64,000 nucleotides of DNA. Source: Klenkia taihuensis (GTDB lineage: Bacteria > Actinomycetota > Actinomycetes > Mycobacteriales > Geodermatophilaceae). Shown in pieces: positions 7,460-16,471 of this stretch. The DNA is taken from positions 372,001 through 436,000 of the forward strand of contig NZ_FOMD01000004.1 of NCBI RefSeq assembly GCF_900112525.1, read 5' to 3'. The position numbers and the translations under genes were made by a program. The notes beneath the pieces were generated by a model, which had not been told where the DNA came from, searched no databases, and saw only the letters and a program-made list of their open reading frames with translations. The first letter of the stretch is position 1. Each line of letters begins with the position of its first letter.

Positions 7460-7708
7460 TCAGGCCGAGCCGTCGGCTCCGCCGTCCTGCTGGCCCGGGG
7501 TGCCGCCGCCGGCGCCGCTGTCCGCGGGGCCCTCGGCGCCGCCGTCCGCGCCGCCGTCCTGCTGGCCCGGGGTGCCCTCGCCGGCGCCGCTGTCCGCGGG
7601 GCCCTCGGCCGAGCCGTCGGCGCCGCCGTCGTGCTGACCCGGGGTGCCCTCGCCCGCGCCGCTGTCGGCCGGGCCCTCAACGCTGGTCATGTCCTCGTCC
7701 TCGAACAC
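7460..7708 (-). CDS. Small acidic repeat protein: three 24-residue Gly/Asp-rich repeats
   Basis: 82 residues: ten leader residues (VFEDEDMTSV), then three near-identical copies of a 24-residue unit beginning EGPADSGAG and ending DGGADGSA or DGGADGGA. It has no hydrophobic segment and no cysteine, so it is probably disordered. GTG 7708 has GGAGG 7 nt upstream (7716-7720), better than ATG 7690. A strong hairpin follows the stop, so it looks like an independent monocistronic gene. Short GPADGGA-rich proteins labelled 'BatC' occur in other actinobacteria; the likeness is by eye only. Function unknown. Confidence 0.65.
   Translation of the reverse strand: MFEDEDMTSVEGPADSGAGEGTPGQHDGGADGSAEGPADSGAGEGTPGQQDGGADGGAEGPADSGAGGGTPGQQDGGADGSA
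7463..7678. repeat. 72-bp tandem repeat, three copies
   Basis: Three adjacent 72-bp units fill the small repeat gene from the codon before the stop to codon 11. Each unit is 24 codons, so gain or loss of copies keeps the frame. Confidence 0.9.
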
Positions 7709-7866
7709 CGGGGTTCCTCCAAGAGCTCGTCTCGCGACCGCCGGTCGGCGGTCCCGAGGCCCCTGTACCGCGGTGGACGCCGCACTACACATGCGCCGGC
7801 CGACCCCTCGGACGGACCTCCCAGTACCGGATTGGGATCCCCCGCCACGGGGGTAGCGGCCGCTGC

Positions 7867-8832
7867 GTGCTCAACGAGAACTGGTGCACGCAGGTCGCCC
7901 GGGCGGCCGCCGGCTTCACCGAGCTGGTCGCCTCCGGCTGGTCCCTGCCGCTGCCCGGACGCGGCTCCACCTCCCGTCGCTGGACCGGGCTGGCCGCCCT
8001 GGGCGCCCGGGACCTTCCGCTGGCCCGCCTCGCCGAGGGCCACGCCGACGCCGTCGCCGTCCTGGCCGAGCTGGGCGGACCCGAGCCGCCGCCGGGTGCG
8101 CGGCTGGGGGTGTGGGCCGCCGAGCCGCCCGACGGCCGGGTCACCGCCACCCGCGACGGCGGCCGCTGGTCCCTGACCGGCACCAAGCGGTGGTGCTCCG
8201 GTGCGCGGGTCTGCACCGCGGCGCTGGTCACCGCGCACGCCGAGGACGGCCGCCGGCTGTTCCTGGTCGACCTCGCCGACCCGGGCGCGGTCGCCGTCCC
8301 CGGCAGCTGGGCCACGCCGGGCATGGCCGGCAGCGACACCGTCGACGTCCGGTTCGACGGCGTCCCGGCGCAGCCGGTCGGCGGGGTGCGCGCCTACCTG
8401 GACCGGCCCGGTTTCTGGCACGGCGGGATCGGCGTGGCCGCGGTGTGGGCCGGGGGCGCCCGGGCGGTGGCCGACCGGCTGGCCGCCGCGGTCGCCGCCG
8501 GTCCCGACCCGCACCGGGACGCCGCCTGGGGTGCGGTCGACGTCGCGCTGTCCGCGCTGGAGGCCGCGCTGGTGGTCGCGGCCGCCGAGGTGGACGCCGA
8601 CCCGGCCGACCGGGCGGGCACCGCGGCGGTGCGGGCGCAACGGGTGCGCGGGCTCGCCGCCCGCACCGGGCTGGAGGTGCTGGCCGCCACCGGCCGGGTG
8701 CTCGGCGCCGGACCGGCCGCGCACGACGCCGGGCACGCCGCCCGCTGCGCCGACCTGGAGGTGTACCTGCGCCAGCACCACGGCGAGCGGGACCTCGCCG
8801 CGCTGGCCGAGCCGCTGCGGGCCGGCCGGTGA
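7867..8832 (+). CDS. Acyl-CoA dehydrogenase family protein, short
   Basis: 321 residues, shorter than usual (about 380). The middle domain shows GVWAAEPPDGRVTATRDG and WSLTGTKRWCSGARVCTAALVTA, the flavin-contacting beta region of acyl-CoA dehydrogenases. MAGSDTVDVRFDGVPA and the helical C-terminal domain follow. The N-terminal helical domain is shortened, and I see no clear catalytic Glu, so the substrate may not be a CoA ester. First gene of a four-gene chain coupled by GTGA overlaps to a PIG-L deacetylase, a methyltransferase and a glycosyltransferase. That context suggests a step on a small glycosylated or N-acylated molecule rather than beta-oxidation. GTG 7867 is the first usable start; no good Shine-Dalgarno sequence was seen. 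Confidence 0.75.
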   Translation: MLNENWCTQVARAAAGFTELVASGWSLPLPGRGSTSRRWTGLAALGARDLPLARLAEGHADAVAVLAELGGPEPPPGARLGVWAAEPPDGRVTATRDGGRWSLTGTKRWCSGARVCTAALVTAHAEDGRRLFLVDLADPGAVAVPGSWATPGMAGSDTVDVRFDGVPAQPVGGVRAYLDRPGFWHGGIGVAAVWAGGARAVADRLAAAVAAGPDPHRDAAWGAVDVALSALEAALVVAAAEVDADPADRAGTAAVRAQRVRGLAARTGLEVLAATGRVLGAGPAAHDAGHAARCADLEVYLRQHHGERDLAALAEPLRAGR

Positions 8833-9563
8833 GCGCGCCGGCCGCCGGGCACCGCCCCGGCGCGACCCCCGAGGAGGAGTGGGCCGCGGAGTGGCCGGAC
8901 CTGCCCGCCTGGCAGCCGGGACCGCGGTGCCGGCGGGTGGTGGTCTGCGCCGCGCACCCCGACGACGAGGTGCTCGGCGTCGGCGGCACGACGGCGCTGC
9001 TCGCCGCGGCCGGGGTCGACCTGGTGCACGTGACCGTCACCGACGGCGAGGCCAGCCACCCCGGCAACCCGGTGCTGGACCCGGCCGGGCTCGCCGCCGC
9101 CCGGGAGCAGGAGTCCGCGGCGGCGCTGGCCGCGCTCGGCGTCGCCCCGGTGGCCGCTGCCCGGCTGCGGGTGCCCGACTCCGGTGTGGCCGCGCACGAG
9201 GCGCACCTGGTCACCGCGCTGGTGCCGGTACTGGCCGGGGCCGACCTCGTGCTCGCGCCGTGGGCCGGCGACGGGCACCCCGACCACGAGGCCGTCGGCC
9301 GGGCCGTGCTGGCCGCCGCCGGCCCGCTCGGCGTCCCCGTCGCCCAGTACCCGGTGTGGGCCTGGCACTGGGCGCGCCCCGGCGACCCGCGGCTGCCGTG
9401 GGACCGGGCCCGCGCCGTGGCGCTCCCGCCGGCGGTCCGCGCCGCCAAGCGGGCCGCGGTCGCCTGCTTCACCACCCAGGTGCAGCCGCTGGGTCCCGAC
9501 CCCGCCGTGCTGCCCCCGGAGTTCCTGGCCCACCACGACCGCGACCACGAGGTGCTCTGGTGA
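8829..9563 (+). CDS. PIG-L family N-deacetylase
   Basis: 244 residues. Zinc-dependent de-N-acetylase of the PIG-L/MshB superfamily, which removes acetyl groups from GlcNAc-type sugars. AHPDDEVLG near residue 44 holds the first His and the Asp pair of the metal site; GDGHPDHEAVG near residue 150 supplies the later His ligands. The start GTG overlaps the stop of the acyl-CoA dehydrogenase gene, and its stop overlaps the methyltransferase start. In other genomes PIG-L and NodS-like domains are fused as one protein (from memory); here they are adjacent separate genes, which supports a shared substrate. It is not MshB by context, since no mycothiol gene is near. Confidence 0.85.
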   Translation: MSAPAAGHRPGATPEEEWAAEWPDLPAWQPGPRCRRVVVCAAHPDDEVLGVGGTTALLAAAGVDLVHVTVTDGEASHPGNPVLDPAGLAAAREQESAAALAALGVAPVAAARLRVPDSGVAAHEAHLVTALVPVLAGADLVLAPWAGDGHPDHEAVGRAVLAAAGPLGVPVAQYPVWAWHWARPGDPRLPWDRARAVALPPAVRAAKRAAVACFTTQVQPLGPDPAVLPPEFLAHHDRDHEVLW

Positions 9564-10159
9564 CCCTGCCCCGCGCGTACTTCGACGACCTCTACGCCGC
9601 CGCCGAGGACCCGTGGTCGCTGCGCAGCCGCTGGTACGAGCGCCGCAAGTACGCGCTCACCGCCGCCGCGCTGCCGCGCGAGCGCTACGCCGAGGGCCTC
9701 GAGGTCGGCTGCTCGGTGGGGGAGCTGACCGCCGTCCTCGCCCCGCGCTGCGACCGGTTCACCGCCTGGGACACCAGTGCCGCCGCGGTCGGGCGGGCCG
9801 CCGCCCGCAACCCCGGGGTGGCCGTCGAGCTGCGCAGCGCGCCCGCCGACCCGCTGCCCGAGGTCGACCTGCTGGTGCTGTCGGAGGTCCTCTACTACCT
9901 GTCGCCGGCCGACCTGGCCGCCCTGCTGGAGCAGGTGCGGACGGCGGTCCGGCCCGGCGGCACGCTGCTGGCCGTGCACTGGCGGCACCCGGTGACCGAC
10001 TACCCGCAGACCGGCGACGCGGTGCACGCCGCGCTCGACGCCGCCCTGGACTGGCCGGTGGTCGCCACCCACCGCGAACCGGACTTCCTGCTGGACTGCC
10101 GGGTGCGCTCGGCCGACCCCCGTGACGCCTCGGTGGCCGCGGCCGAGGACCTGTGGTGA
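9560..10159 (+). CDS. NodS-like SAM-dependent methyltransferase
   Basis: 199 residues. The opening AYFDDLYAAAEDPWSLRSRWYE and LEVGCSVGELTAVLAPRCDR match the NodS family, known from N-methylation of a deacetylated chitooligosaccharide in rhizobia. Following directly a PIG-L deacetylase, it plausibly methylates the amine that enzyme exposes; this is inference. SAM motif I lies at about residues 47-60 and WDTSAAAV provides the acidic ligand after strand 2. GTGA overlaps on both sides place it third in the four-gene cassette. Confidence 0.82.
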   Translation: MTLPRAYFDDLYAAAEDPWSLRSRWYERRKYALTAAALPRERYAEGLEVGCSVGELTAVLAPRCDRFTAWDTSAAAVGRAAARNPGVAVELRSAPADPLPEVDLLVLSEVLYYLSPADLAALLEQVRTAVRPGGTLLAVHWRHPVTDYPQTGDAVHAALDAALDWPVVATHREPDFLLDCRVRSADPRDASVAAAEDLW

Positions 10160-10875
10160 GCGGCCCCGGTCTGCTGGGCGTCGTCGTCCCGGCGCGGGAC
10201 GAGGCCGCACTGCTCCCGGGCTGCCTGGCCGCCCTGCGCCGGGCGGCGGCGCACCCCGAGCTGGCCGGTGTGCCGGTGCTCGTGGTGGTCGTCGCCCACC
10301 GGTGCACCGACGCCACCGCCGACCTCGCCCGCGCCGGCGGCGCCGTCGTCGTGGAGTCCGGCGGGGACACCGTGGGCGACGCACGGCACGCCGGCGCACT
10401 GCGGGTGCTCGCCGAGGCCGCGCACCGGGGGGTGCCGCCGGGTCGGGTCTGGCTGGCCTCCACCGACGCCGACAGCCGGGTGCCCCGCGACTGGCTGGCC
10501 CTGCAGCGGGCGGCCGCGGGGTCCGGGGTGGACGCCGTCCTCGGGCTGGTGCGGGTCGAGGACTGGACCGGGCACGCCGCGCACGTGGCGGCCGCCTTCG
10601 CCCGGGCCTACGACGCCTGGCGCGCGGGCGGTCCGGGTGCGGTGCACCCGCACGTGCACGGGGCCAACCTCGGCGTCCGCGGCGACGCCTACCTCGCCGT
10701 CGGCGGCTTCCCGCCGCTGGCGGTCTCCGAGGACGCCGGGCTCGCCGGTGCGCTGGCGCTCGCCGGGCGGGTGCTGCTGCGCACCCCCTGCTCGCCGGTG
10801 ACCACCTCGGCGCGCCGCCGGCCGCGGGCGCCCGGCGGGTTCGGCGCGGACCTGGACCGGCTCGCCGACGGCTGA
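10156..10875 (+). CDS. Family 2 (GT-A) glycosyltransferase
   Basis: 239 residues. VVVPARDEAALLPGCL is the nucleotide-sugar-binding entry of GT2 enzymes, STDADSRVP the DxD-like metal motif, and GGFPPLAVSEDAGL the acceptor-side ED motif. No transmembrane helix is obvious, so it is likely cytosolic or peripheral. It starts inside the stop of the methyltransferase gene; an in-frame GTG three bases earlier (10153) is possible. Last gene of the cassette. It ends 5 bp before the TAGGGT -10 box of dinB. Confidence 0.82.
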   Translation: MSGPGLLGVVVPARDEAALLPGCLAALRRAAAHPELAGVPVLVVVVAHRCTDATADLARAGGAVVVESGGDTVGDARHAGALRVLAEAAHRGVPPGRVWLASTDADSRVPRDWLALQRAAAGSGVDAVLGLVRVEDWTGHAAHVAAAFARAYDAWRAGGPGAVHPHVHGANLGVRGDAYLAVGGFPPLAVSEDAGLAGALALAGRVLLRTPCSPVTTSARRRPRAPGGFGADLDRLADG

Positions 10876-10880
10876 CCGGC

Positions 10881-10886
10881 TAGGGT
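10881..10886 (+). promoter_or_regulatory. -10 box of dinB (TAGGGT)
   Basis: TAGGGT fits TANNNT and its last bases overlap the LexA palindrome, so LexA bound there would cover the promoter. GTG 10896 is 9 nt downstream, GTG 10920 is 33 nt downstream. Confidence 0.6.
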
Positions 10887-10906
10887 GTCGAACACGTGTT
10901 CGACAC
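10885..10906. promoter_or_regulatory. LexA (SOS) box of dinB, 22-bp perfect palindrome
   Basis: Arms GTGTCGAACAC and GTGTTCGACAC are perfectly complementary and contain the full consensus TCGAAC-ACGT-GTTCGA. The box overlaps the -10 region and lies 13 bp before the chosen dinB start. It shares the core GAACACGTGTTC with the distal box at 1059. Confidence 0.92.
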
Positions 10907-10919
10907 GGGAGGGGGGCCG

Positions 10920-12170
10920 GTGGAGCGGGCCGAGGGCTGCCGTGTGCTGCACGTCGACATGGACGCCTTCTTCGCCAGCGTCGAGGTCCGGCGGAACCCG
11001 GCCCTGGCCGGCCGTCCGGTGATCGTCGGGGGCGCCGGCGGCCGCGGCGTGGTCACCTCGGCCACCTACGAGGCGCGGGCCTTCGGCGTGCACAGCGCCA
11101 TGCCCACCGCCCGCGCGCTGCGGCTGTGCCCCGACGCGGTCGTCGTCCCCGGCGACATGGCGCTGTACTCCGAGGTGTCGCGCGGGGTGATGGCGGTCTT
11201 CCGCAGCATCACCCCGCTGGTCGAGCCGCTCTCGGTCGACGAGGCGTTCCTGGACGTCTCCGGCGCCGGCCGACGGCTCGGCGACGCGCAGGCCGTGGCC
11301 GAGCTGGTCAAGGCCCGGGTGTTCGACGAGCAGGGCATCACCTGCTCCGTCGGGGTGGCGCCCACCAAGTTCGTGGCCAAGCTGGCCTCCACCCGCAGCA
11401 AGCCCGACGGCCTGCTCGTCGTCCGGCCGCACGAGGTGGTCGGGTTCCTGCACCCGCTGCCGGTCGGCGCGCTGTGGGGCGTGGGCCCGCGCACCGAGGA
11501 GCTGCTGCACGCCGCCGGGCTGCGCACGGTCGGCCAGCTGGCGCATGCCTCCACCGAGCTGCTGCAGCAGGCGGTGGGGCCCGGGTCCGGGGCGCACCTG
11601 CGCGAGCTGTCCTGGGGCCGCGACCCGCGGCACGTCGTCCCCGACGAGCGGGAGAAGTCGACCGGGGCGGAGGAGACCTTCGGCCGCGACGTCGACGACC
11701 CGCGGGTCATCCACCGCGAGCTGCTGCACCTGTCCGAGCGGGTTGCCGGCCGGCTGCGCGGCGCCGGGCACCAGGCCCGCACGGTCACCCTCAAGGTCCG
11801 GTTCTCCGACTTCACCACCATCACCCGCTCGCGCACCCTGCCCGCGCCCAGCGACGTCGGGCAGGTGCTCTACGACACCGCCCGCGAGCTGTTCGACGCC
11901 CTGGCGCTGGACCGGGTGCCGGTGCGGCTGGTGGGGGTGCGGGCCGAACGGCTGGCCGACGCCGGGAGCACCGCGACCCAGCTGCAGCTGGGGGAGCGCG
12001 AGCACGGCCGCCGCGACGCCGAGCTCGCCGCCGACCGCGCCGTGGCCCGGTTCGGGGCCGGTGCGGTGCGCCCGGCGACGCTGCTGCGCCGGGACGGCCT
12101 GACCGGCCGCTCGCAGGCCATGCCGCGCCCGGACCGCGCGCCGTCCACGACGCGCCCGGACGAGGGTTAG
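10920..12170 (+). CDS. dinB: DNA polymerase IV (Y-family translesion polymerase)
   Basis: 416 residues. Low-fidelity polymerase that extends past lesions. Catalytic acidic residues are intact: Asp13 in HVDMDAFFASVE, and Asp107 and Glu108 in SVDEAFLDVSG. Palm, thumb (TCSVGVAPTKFVAKLAS, GVGPRTEELLHAAG) and little-finger domains (STGAEETFGRDV, LKVRFSDFTTITRS) follow in order. GTG 10920 was chosen for GGAGG at 10908-10912, 7 nt away. An upstream GTG at 10896 would add eight residues and would be almost leaderless behind TAGGGT. Repression by LexA is strongly suggested by the palindrome just upstream. Confidence 0.95.
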   Translation: MERAEGCRVLHVDMDAFFASVEVRRNPALAGRPVIVGGAGGRGVVTSATYEARAFGVHSAMPTARALRLCPDAVVVPGDMALYSEVSRGVMAVFRSITPLVEPLSVDEAFLDVSGAGRRLGDAQAVAELVKARVFDEQGITCSVGVAPTKFVAKLASTRSKPDGLLVVRPHEVVGFLHPLPVGALWGVGPRTEELLHAAGLRTVGQLAHASTELLQQAVGPGSGAHLRELSWGRDPRHVVPDEREKSTGAEETFGRDVDDPRVIHRELLHLSERVAGRLRGAGHQARTVTLKVRFSDFTTITRSRTLPAPSDVGQVLYDTARELFDALALDRVPVRLVGVRAERLADAGSTATQLQLGEREHGRRDAELAADRAVARFGAGAVRPATLLRRDGLTGRSQAMPRPDRAPSTTRPDEG

Positions 12171-12303
12171 GGCCCCGCCGGTGCGGGGAACGCGAGCCCC
12201 TGCCGGGGCGTTCTCCCGGACGTGGTGCACCCGACCGGGTGGGCCACGACGGACATCGCCGGGTCGGGGGGCTCCTCGCCTTTCGCACCCCGGCGCGGAC
12301 TCG

Positions 12304-12309
12304 TATCCT
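12304..12309 (+). promoter_or_regulatory. Candidate -10 box (TATCCT) of the DUF3040 gene
   Basis: TATCCT fits TANNNT and would start a leader of about 50 nt that includes AGGAGG (12358-12363), 5 nt before GTG 12369. The -35 region is not recognisable. Confidence 0.4.
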
Positions 12310-12368
12310 CGGGGGACCGCCGGCGACTCGCCACCGGCGGCACCGGAAGTGGACCTCAGGAGGTCGTC

Positions 12369-12761
12369 GTGCCGCTCTCCGAGCACGAGCAGAAGTTGCT
12401 GGAGCAGATCGAGCGCGCCCTCGTGGACGACGACCCGAAGTTCGCCTCCCAGGTGCGCAGCGGGGACCGTCGCAAGGGCGCCCGCCGCAAGCTCCAGCTG
12501 GGTGCGCTGCTGGTGGTCGTCGGCCTCGCCGTCCTCGTCGGCGGCGCCGCACTGCCGTCGGTGCCGCTGGGCGTCGTCGGCTTCCTCGTGATGCTGGCCG
12601 GCGCGGTGCTCGGCGTCCTCAACTACAAGCACGCGACCGGCGCGGTCGAGGGGGCCGCCCCCGGCGGTTCCCCGGCGGCCGCACGCGGCGCGGCCAAGGC
12701 CAGGCGCCAGCCGCTCAAGGACCGCCTCGAGGAGCGCTTCCGCCGCCGCTACGACCAGTAG
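12369..12761 (+). CDS. DUF3040 small membrane protein
   Basis: 130 residues. PLSEHEQKLLEQIERAL with the acidic DDDPKFASQV is the conserved DUF3040 opening, found across actinobacteria. Two transmembrane helices at about residues 42-62 and 65-85 follow, then a basic tail (KARRQPLKDRLEERFRRRYDQ). Function unknown; widespread near cell-wall genes. Own promoter-like sequence, strong AGGAGG at 5-nt spacing and a downstream hairpin suggest a single-gene transcript. Confidence 0.85.
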   Translation: MPLSEHEQKLLEQIERALVDDDPKFASQVRSGDRRKGARRKLQLGALLVVVGLAVLVGGAALPSVPLGVVGFLVMLAGAVLGVLNYKHATGAVEGAAPGGSPAAARGAAKARRQPLKDRLEERFRRRYDQ

Positions 12762-12778
12762 CCCCGGCTCGACCCGTG

Positions 12779-12815
12779 AGCAGGGCCCCGGTGCCACCGG
12801 CACCGGGGCCCTGCT
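12779..12815. terminator. Bidirectional hairpin terminator
   Basis: Perfect 17-bp arms 12779-12795 and 12799-12815 around a 3-nt loop, placed between the convergent DUF3040 and transglutaminase genes. Confidence 0.8.
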
Positions 12816-12825
12816 GCGTCCCGGC

Positions 12826-15108
12826 TCAGGTGCGGGCGGCGCGGGGGCGGGGCAGGTGGTCGGTCGCCCAGGCCCGCACGTCGGCCAGCAGCGAGGGCGG
12901 CAGCGCCCGCGCGCGCACGCGGGCGCGGCGACCCGAGGCCCGGCGCAGCGCCCGGTCGACCTCGTGGGCCGGCCCGGCCAGGTCGCGGCCGGGCGCACCG
13001 GCGGGCGCGTAGACGTCGGCCTGCAGCGCGCCGGCCAGCGCCAGCAGCTCCGGGCGCAGCTGCGCCCCGGCGACCTCGCCGAGGTCGTCGGCCAGCTGCC
13101 GCGGCGTGCCGGTGGCCCGCACGGGCACGTCCAGGTCGTGGGCCACCGCCAGCAGCTCGTCCCACACCGCGCCCGGGTCGCCGGCGCGCAGCCGTCGGCG
13201 CCGCTGGGCCGCGCGGGCCACCGCGGGGGCGGCGAGCAGCGCCAGCACGCCGAGGGTGCCCCCGCCCCACGCACCGACCCGGCCCCACGGGACGCCGCCG
13301 GCCCGCTGGTCGTCGGTGGCCAGCGGGGTGAAGGTGTCGTCGCGGTCCAGCTGCGCAGTCGGCCCCGCCGGGGCGGTGGTCGGCGCGCTGGGGGACGCCG
13401 AGGCCTCGGCCGCCGCCACGTCGGCGCGGGTGGCCCAGGGCAGGTCGACCGCCCGGGCGCCGGACAGCGGCGTGGGGTCGAAGGGCACCCAGCCGAGGCC
13501 GGCGTAGTAGACCTCGACCCAGGCGTGCGCGTCGGCGTTGGTCACCAGCCGGCTGCCGTCGGGCTGGCGCTGGCCGGGGGTGTAGCCCAGCACCACCCGG
13601 GCCGGGACGCCGGAGGCGCGGACCAGCACGGCCATGGCGCCGGCGTACTGCTCGCAGTAGCCGCGGCGCAGCTGCAGGAAGTCGGCCAGGTCGTCGCCGG
13701 TGGTGCCCGGGGCGGTGGAGAGGCTGTAGACGAACCCGTTGGCCCGGTCGGTGAGGAAGTCGAAGACCGCCCGCACCCGCTGGTCGGGGCTCTGCTCGCC
13801 GTCCACGAGCTCGGCGAGCTGGTCGGTCACCCGGGGGTCCAGCGGGGGCAGCTGCGTGTACTCCTGCTGGACCGGGTCGTCGGCGGCCAGCGGGCGGGCG
13901 GCCGCGAGCTCCTCGTCGGTGGGCCGCACCTCCTCGCTGACCACGTCCCAGGTGAGCCCGGTCGTGCGGGCGTCGTCCCGGCCGAAGACCGTCCCGCTGT
14001 CGGGGTCCAGCCGCCAGTCCCCGTCGCCGCTGACGGCGAGCGACTGCAGACCGGGGAAGACCGGCAGGAACCGGTCGTCGTGGGCCTCGGCGGTGATCTC
14101 GGCCCGGACCTCCCGGGTGGGCACCCCGGACGGCGGGGGTGCGAAGGCGCTGCCGTCGGTGGGCTCCGAGCGGCCGAGGTTGCCGATCGACCAGCCGTCC
14201 TCGGAGTACCGGTCCAGCGCGACGGCGCGCAGGTACGACGGGTCGTCGACGTCGGCGTCGACCCGGAGCAGGTCGACCGGGTCGGGCTGGGTGAGCTGTC
14301 CGCGCAGCGCGGCGTCCGGGTCCAGCGAGGTGCCGGTGCTGGAGACGCCGGGGCCCTGCCCGGTGCCCAGCCCCGACGCGAAGGACCCCTCGGCGAGCGT
14401 GGGCACCAGGGCCGGCAGCAGCAGCCCGGCCAGCACCGCGATGGCCCCGGTGCGGACGGCGGGCAGCACCCCGGTGCCGGCGAAGGCGCCCGGCCCGGAG
14501 CGCTGGCGCCCGGCCAGCCGCTGCCGCTGGTCGGCCCACAGCAGGGTGGCCAGGCCCAGCGCCGGGCCGAGGAAGACCAGGAGGGACACGTCGCCGGTGG
14601 TGGTGGCCACCGGCACGCAGCACAGCACCAGCAGCGCCAGCCCGCCCAGTGCGGGCTGCCGGCCCCCGACCGCGACCAGGTCGACGACCAGCGTCAGGGT
14701 CCCCACCAGCAGCACGACCAGCGCGACCAGGCCGTCGAGGGGGATCGCGGGGGTGACCTGCTCCCGGATCTCGGAGAACCCCGACGACAGCACGCCCAGC
14801 ACGTCCACGGTGCTGGCGGGGGTGGGCAGCAGCCCCACCAGCGCCCGGCCGGGGGCGAACACCGCGCACAGCACGGTCAGCAGCGCCATCACCTGCACCA
14901 CGGGGACGGCGACCTCGCCGGGCACGGTGTCGGCGCGGCCCGCCCGGGCCAGCCCGGCCCGCACCAGCGCGCCGGACCCGCTGACCGCCAGCACCGCGAG
15001 CAGGACCGGGGCCGCCCAGGTGGGGGCGGCGAACACCGGTGCGAGGGCCAGCGAGCCGAGCAGCATGGCCACCGCGACGGCGGTGGCGGTGCCCCAGCGG
15101 CCGGTCAC
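12826..15108 (-). CDS. Membrane transglutaminase-like protein (TgpA-type, DUF3488/DUF4129)
   Basis: 760 residues. About six transmembrane helices in the first 230 residues (DUF3488/TgpA_N), an extracytoplasmic transglutaminase core, one more helix near residue 615, and a cytoplasmic DUF4129 tail. The catalytic triad is visible as Cys in [15 protein letters not shown], His in [10 protein letters not shown] and Asp in WVPFDPTPL. The natural substrate is unknown; the fold suggests peptide-bond or crosslink chemistry at the envelope. GTG 15108 overlaps the stop of the DUF58 gene. moxR-DUF58-transglutaminase upstream of mraZ is a recurrent actinobacterial arrangement (from memory). Confidence 0.87.
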   Translation of the reverse strand: MTGRWGTATAVAVAMLLGSLALAPVFAAPTWAAPVLLAVLAVSGSGALVRAGLARAGRADTVPGEVAVPVVQVMALLTVLCAVFAPGRALVGLLPTPASTVDVLGVLSSGFSEIREQVTPAIPLDGLVALVVLLVGTLTLVVDLVAVGGRQPALGGLALLVLCCVPVATTTGDVSLLVFLGPALGLATLLWADQRQRLAGRQRSGPGAFAGTGVLPAVRTGAIAVLAGLLLPALVPTLAEGSFASGLGTGQGPGVSSTGTSLDPDAALRGQLTQPDPVDLLRVDADVDDPSYLRAVALDRYSEDGWSIGNLGRSEPTDGSAFAPPPSGVPTREVRAEITAEAHDDRFLPVFPGLQSLAVSGDGDWRLDPDSGTVFGRDDARTTGLTWDVVSEEVRPTDEELAAARPLAADDPVQQEYTQLPPLDPRVTDQLAELVDGEQSPDQRVRAVFDFLTDRANGFVYSLSTAPGTTGDDLADFLQLRRGYCEQYAGAMAVLVRASGVPARVVLGYTPGQRQPDGSRLVTNADAHAWVEVYYAGLGWVPFDPTPLSGARAVDLPWATRADVAAAEASASPSAPTTAPAGPTAQLDRDDTFTPLATDDQRAGGVPWGRVGAWGGGTLGVLALLAAPAVARAAQRRRRLRAGDPGAVWDELLAVAHDLDVPVRATGTPRQLADDLGEVAGAQLRPELLALAGALQADVYAPAGAPGRDLAGPAHEVDRALRRASGRRARVRARALPPSLLADVRAWATDHLPRPRAART

Positions 15109-16469
15109 GCCGGCACCGCCCGTCCGCCGGCCGCCGCGGCGCCCACCCGGGCCCACACGGTCTCCACCGCGTCCTGCGGCCCGGCGGTGACCACCCGCCA
15201 CCCGGCCGCCCGCAGCAGCCCGGCGGCCTGCTCCTGCTGCTGGGTCAGCCGCACCCGGGCGCCCGGGGCCAGCGCGTACCGCCGTCCGGCCCCGCCCCGG
15301 GCGGTGGCGTCGTGCCAGGCCGGGGTGTCGACCAGCACCGCGACGTCGCTGCCGGGGCCGGACCGGGCGCGCACCAGCGCGGTGACGTCCTCGGGGGTGA
15401 CCGCGGCCAGCAGGCAGACCAGCGGACCGTCGCCGGTGCGGCGCAGGGCCGCCAGCCCGGTCCCCAGGTCGGTGGCCCGCGAGGCGGTGACCCCGGCGAG
15501 GGCCTCGGCCAGCCCGCTGCGGTCCGGGCCGCCGTGCGGGCCGCCGCCGGTCAGCTCCCCCGTGTCGGTGAGCACCCGCAGGTCCGCGCCGGCGGCCAGC
15601 AGGTGGTCGCCGATGCTCGCGGCGGCCTCGACCACCCACTCCAGGGTGTCCGGCGGGGGAGCGGGGTCACCGGGCGGGCCGGCGGTGAGCTCGCCGCCCA
15701 GCACGTGCGCCCGCTGCCGGGTGTCCACCAGCAGGGTCGCCGAGGACCGCCAGGGCTTCTCCTCCAGCCGCACCATCAGCTCACCGGTGCGCGCGGTGGC
15801 CCGCCAGTGCACCTTGCGCAGGTCGTCGCCGCGCCGGTACTCGCGGGTGCTGACGTCGTCCTCGCCGTGCACGGCCAGCGACCGGCGCGCCCCGGCGGCA
15901 CCGCCCCCGGCCCCGCCGGACAGCGCCACCCGGCCCAGCGGGCGCACCCGCGGCACCACCAGCAGGGTCGCGGTGTCCACGCCGCTGGTGGTGCGCAGCA
16001 CCAGGCCGAACGGGTCGACCAGCCGCAGCCGCAGCGGGCCCAACGGCAGCCGGCCGCGCCGGGCACCGTGCACCCGGTAGCGCAGCGCGGCGGTCGCGCC
16101 GCTGGGCAGCCGCTCCACCAGGAAGCGGGGCCGGGGGCCGAGGTCGGCGGGCAGCTGCTCGGACATCGCCCACAGCCCACCCGGGCGGCGGTCGGTGTTG
16201 GTGACCTCGAGCAGCACGTCGGCGTCCTGGCCGCGGGGCAGCCGCGACGGCGTGACGGTGCGGCGGGAGGCGAGCCGGAACCGGGCCCGGACCACGCCGA
16301 CGGCGGCGAGCGCGGGCAGCGCCAGCACGAACACCGCGACCTGCACCAGCGACCGCTCGCCGAGGACGGCGCCCAGCAGCACGAGGGTGGTGCCGGCGGC
16401 GACCAGGCAGCCGCCGCGCAGGGTCAGGCTGGAGGTGAGGTCGGCCAGCCGGCCGCGGCCACGGCCCAC
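15105..16469 (-). CDS. DUF58 (vWA-like) membrane protein
   Basis: 454 residues. Two adjacent transmembrane helices near residues 15-55, then a beta-rich extracytoplasmic-like segment, and the DUF58 motif [30 protein letters not shown] with the following acidic TLLVDTR. Works with MoxR ATPases, probably as assembly or chaperone partner. GTG 16469 starts 2 nt beyond the moxR stop, and the stop overlaps the transglutaminase start, so the three genes form one operon. Confidence 0.87.
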   Translation of the reverse strand: MGRGRGRLADLTSSLTLRGGCLVAAGTTLVLLGAVLGERSLVQVAVFVLALPALAAVGVVRARFRLASRRTVTPSRLPRGQDADVLLEVTNTDRRPGGLWAMSEQLPADLGPRPRFLVERLPSGATAALRYRVHGARRGRLPLGPLRLRLVDPFGLVLRTTSGVDTATLLVVPRVRPLGRVALSGGAGGGAAGARRSLAVHGEDDVSTREYRRGDDLRKVHWRATARTGELMVRLEEKPWRSSATLLVDTRQRAHVLGGELTAGPPGDPAPPPDTLEWVVEAAASIGDHLLAAGADLRVLTDTGELTGGGPHGGPDRSGLAEALAGVTASRATDLGTGLAALRRTGDGPLVCLLAAVTPEDVTALVRARSGPGSDVAVLVDTPAWHDATARGGAGRRYALAPGARVRLTQQQEQAAGLLRAAGWRVVTAGPQDAVETVWARVGAAAAGGRAVPA

Positions 16470-16471
16470 GG

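Noticed and set aside
7463-7678. CRISPR-like repeat array
   Set aside because: Repeats are adjacent with no spacers and keep a reading frame, so it is a coding tandem repeat.
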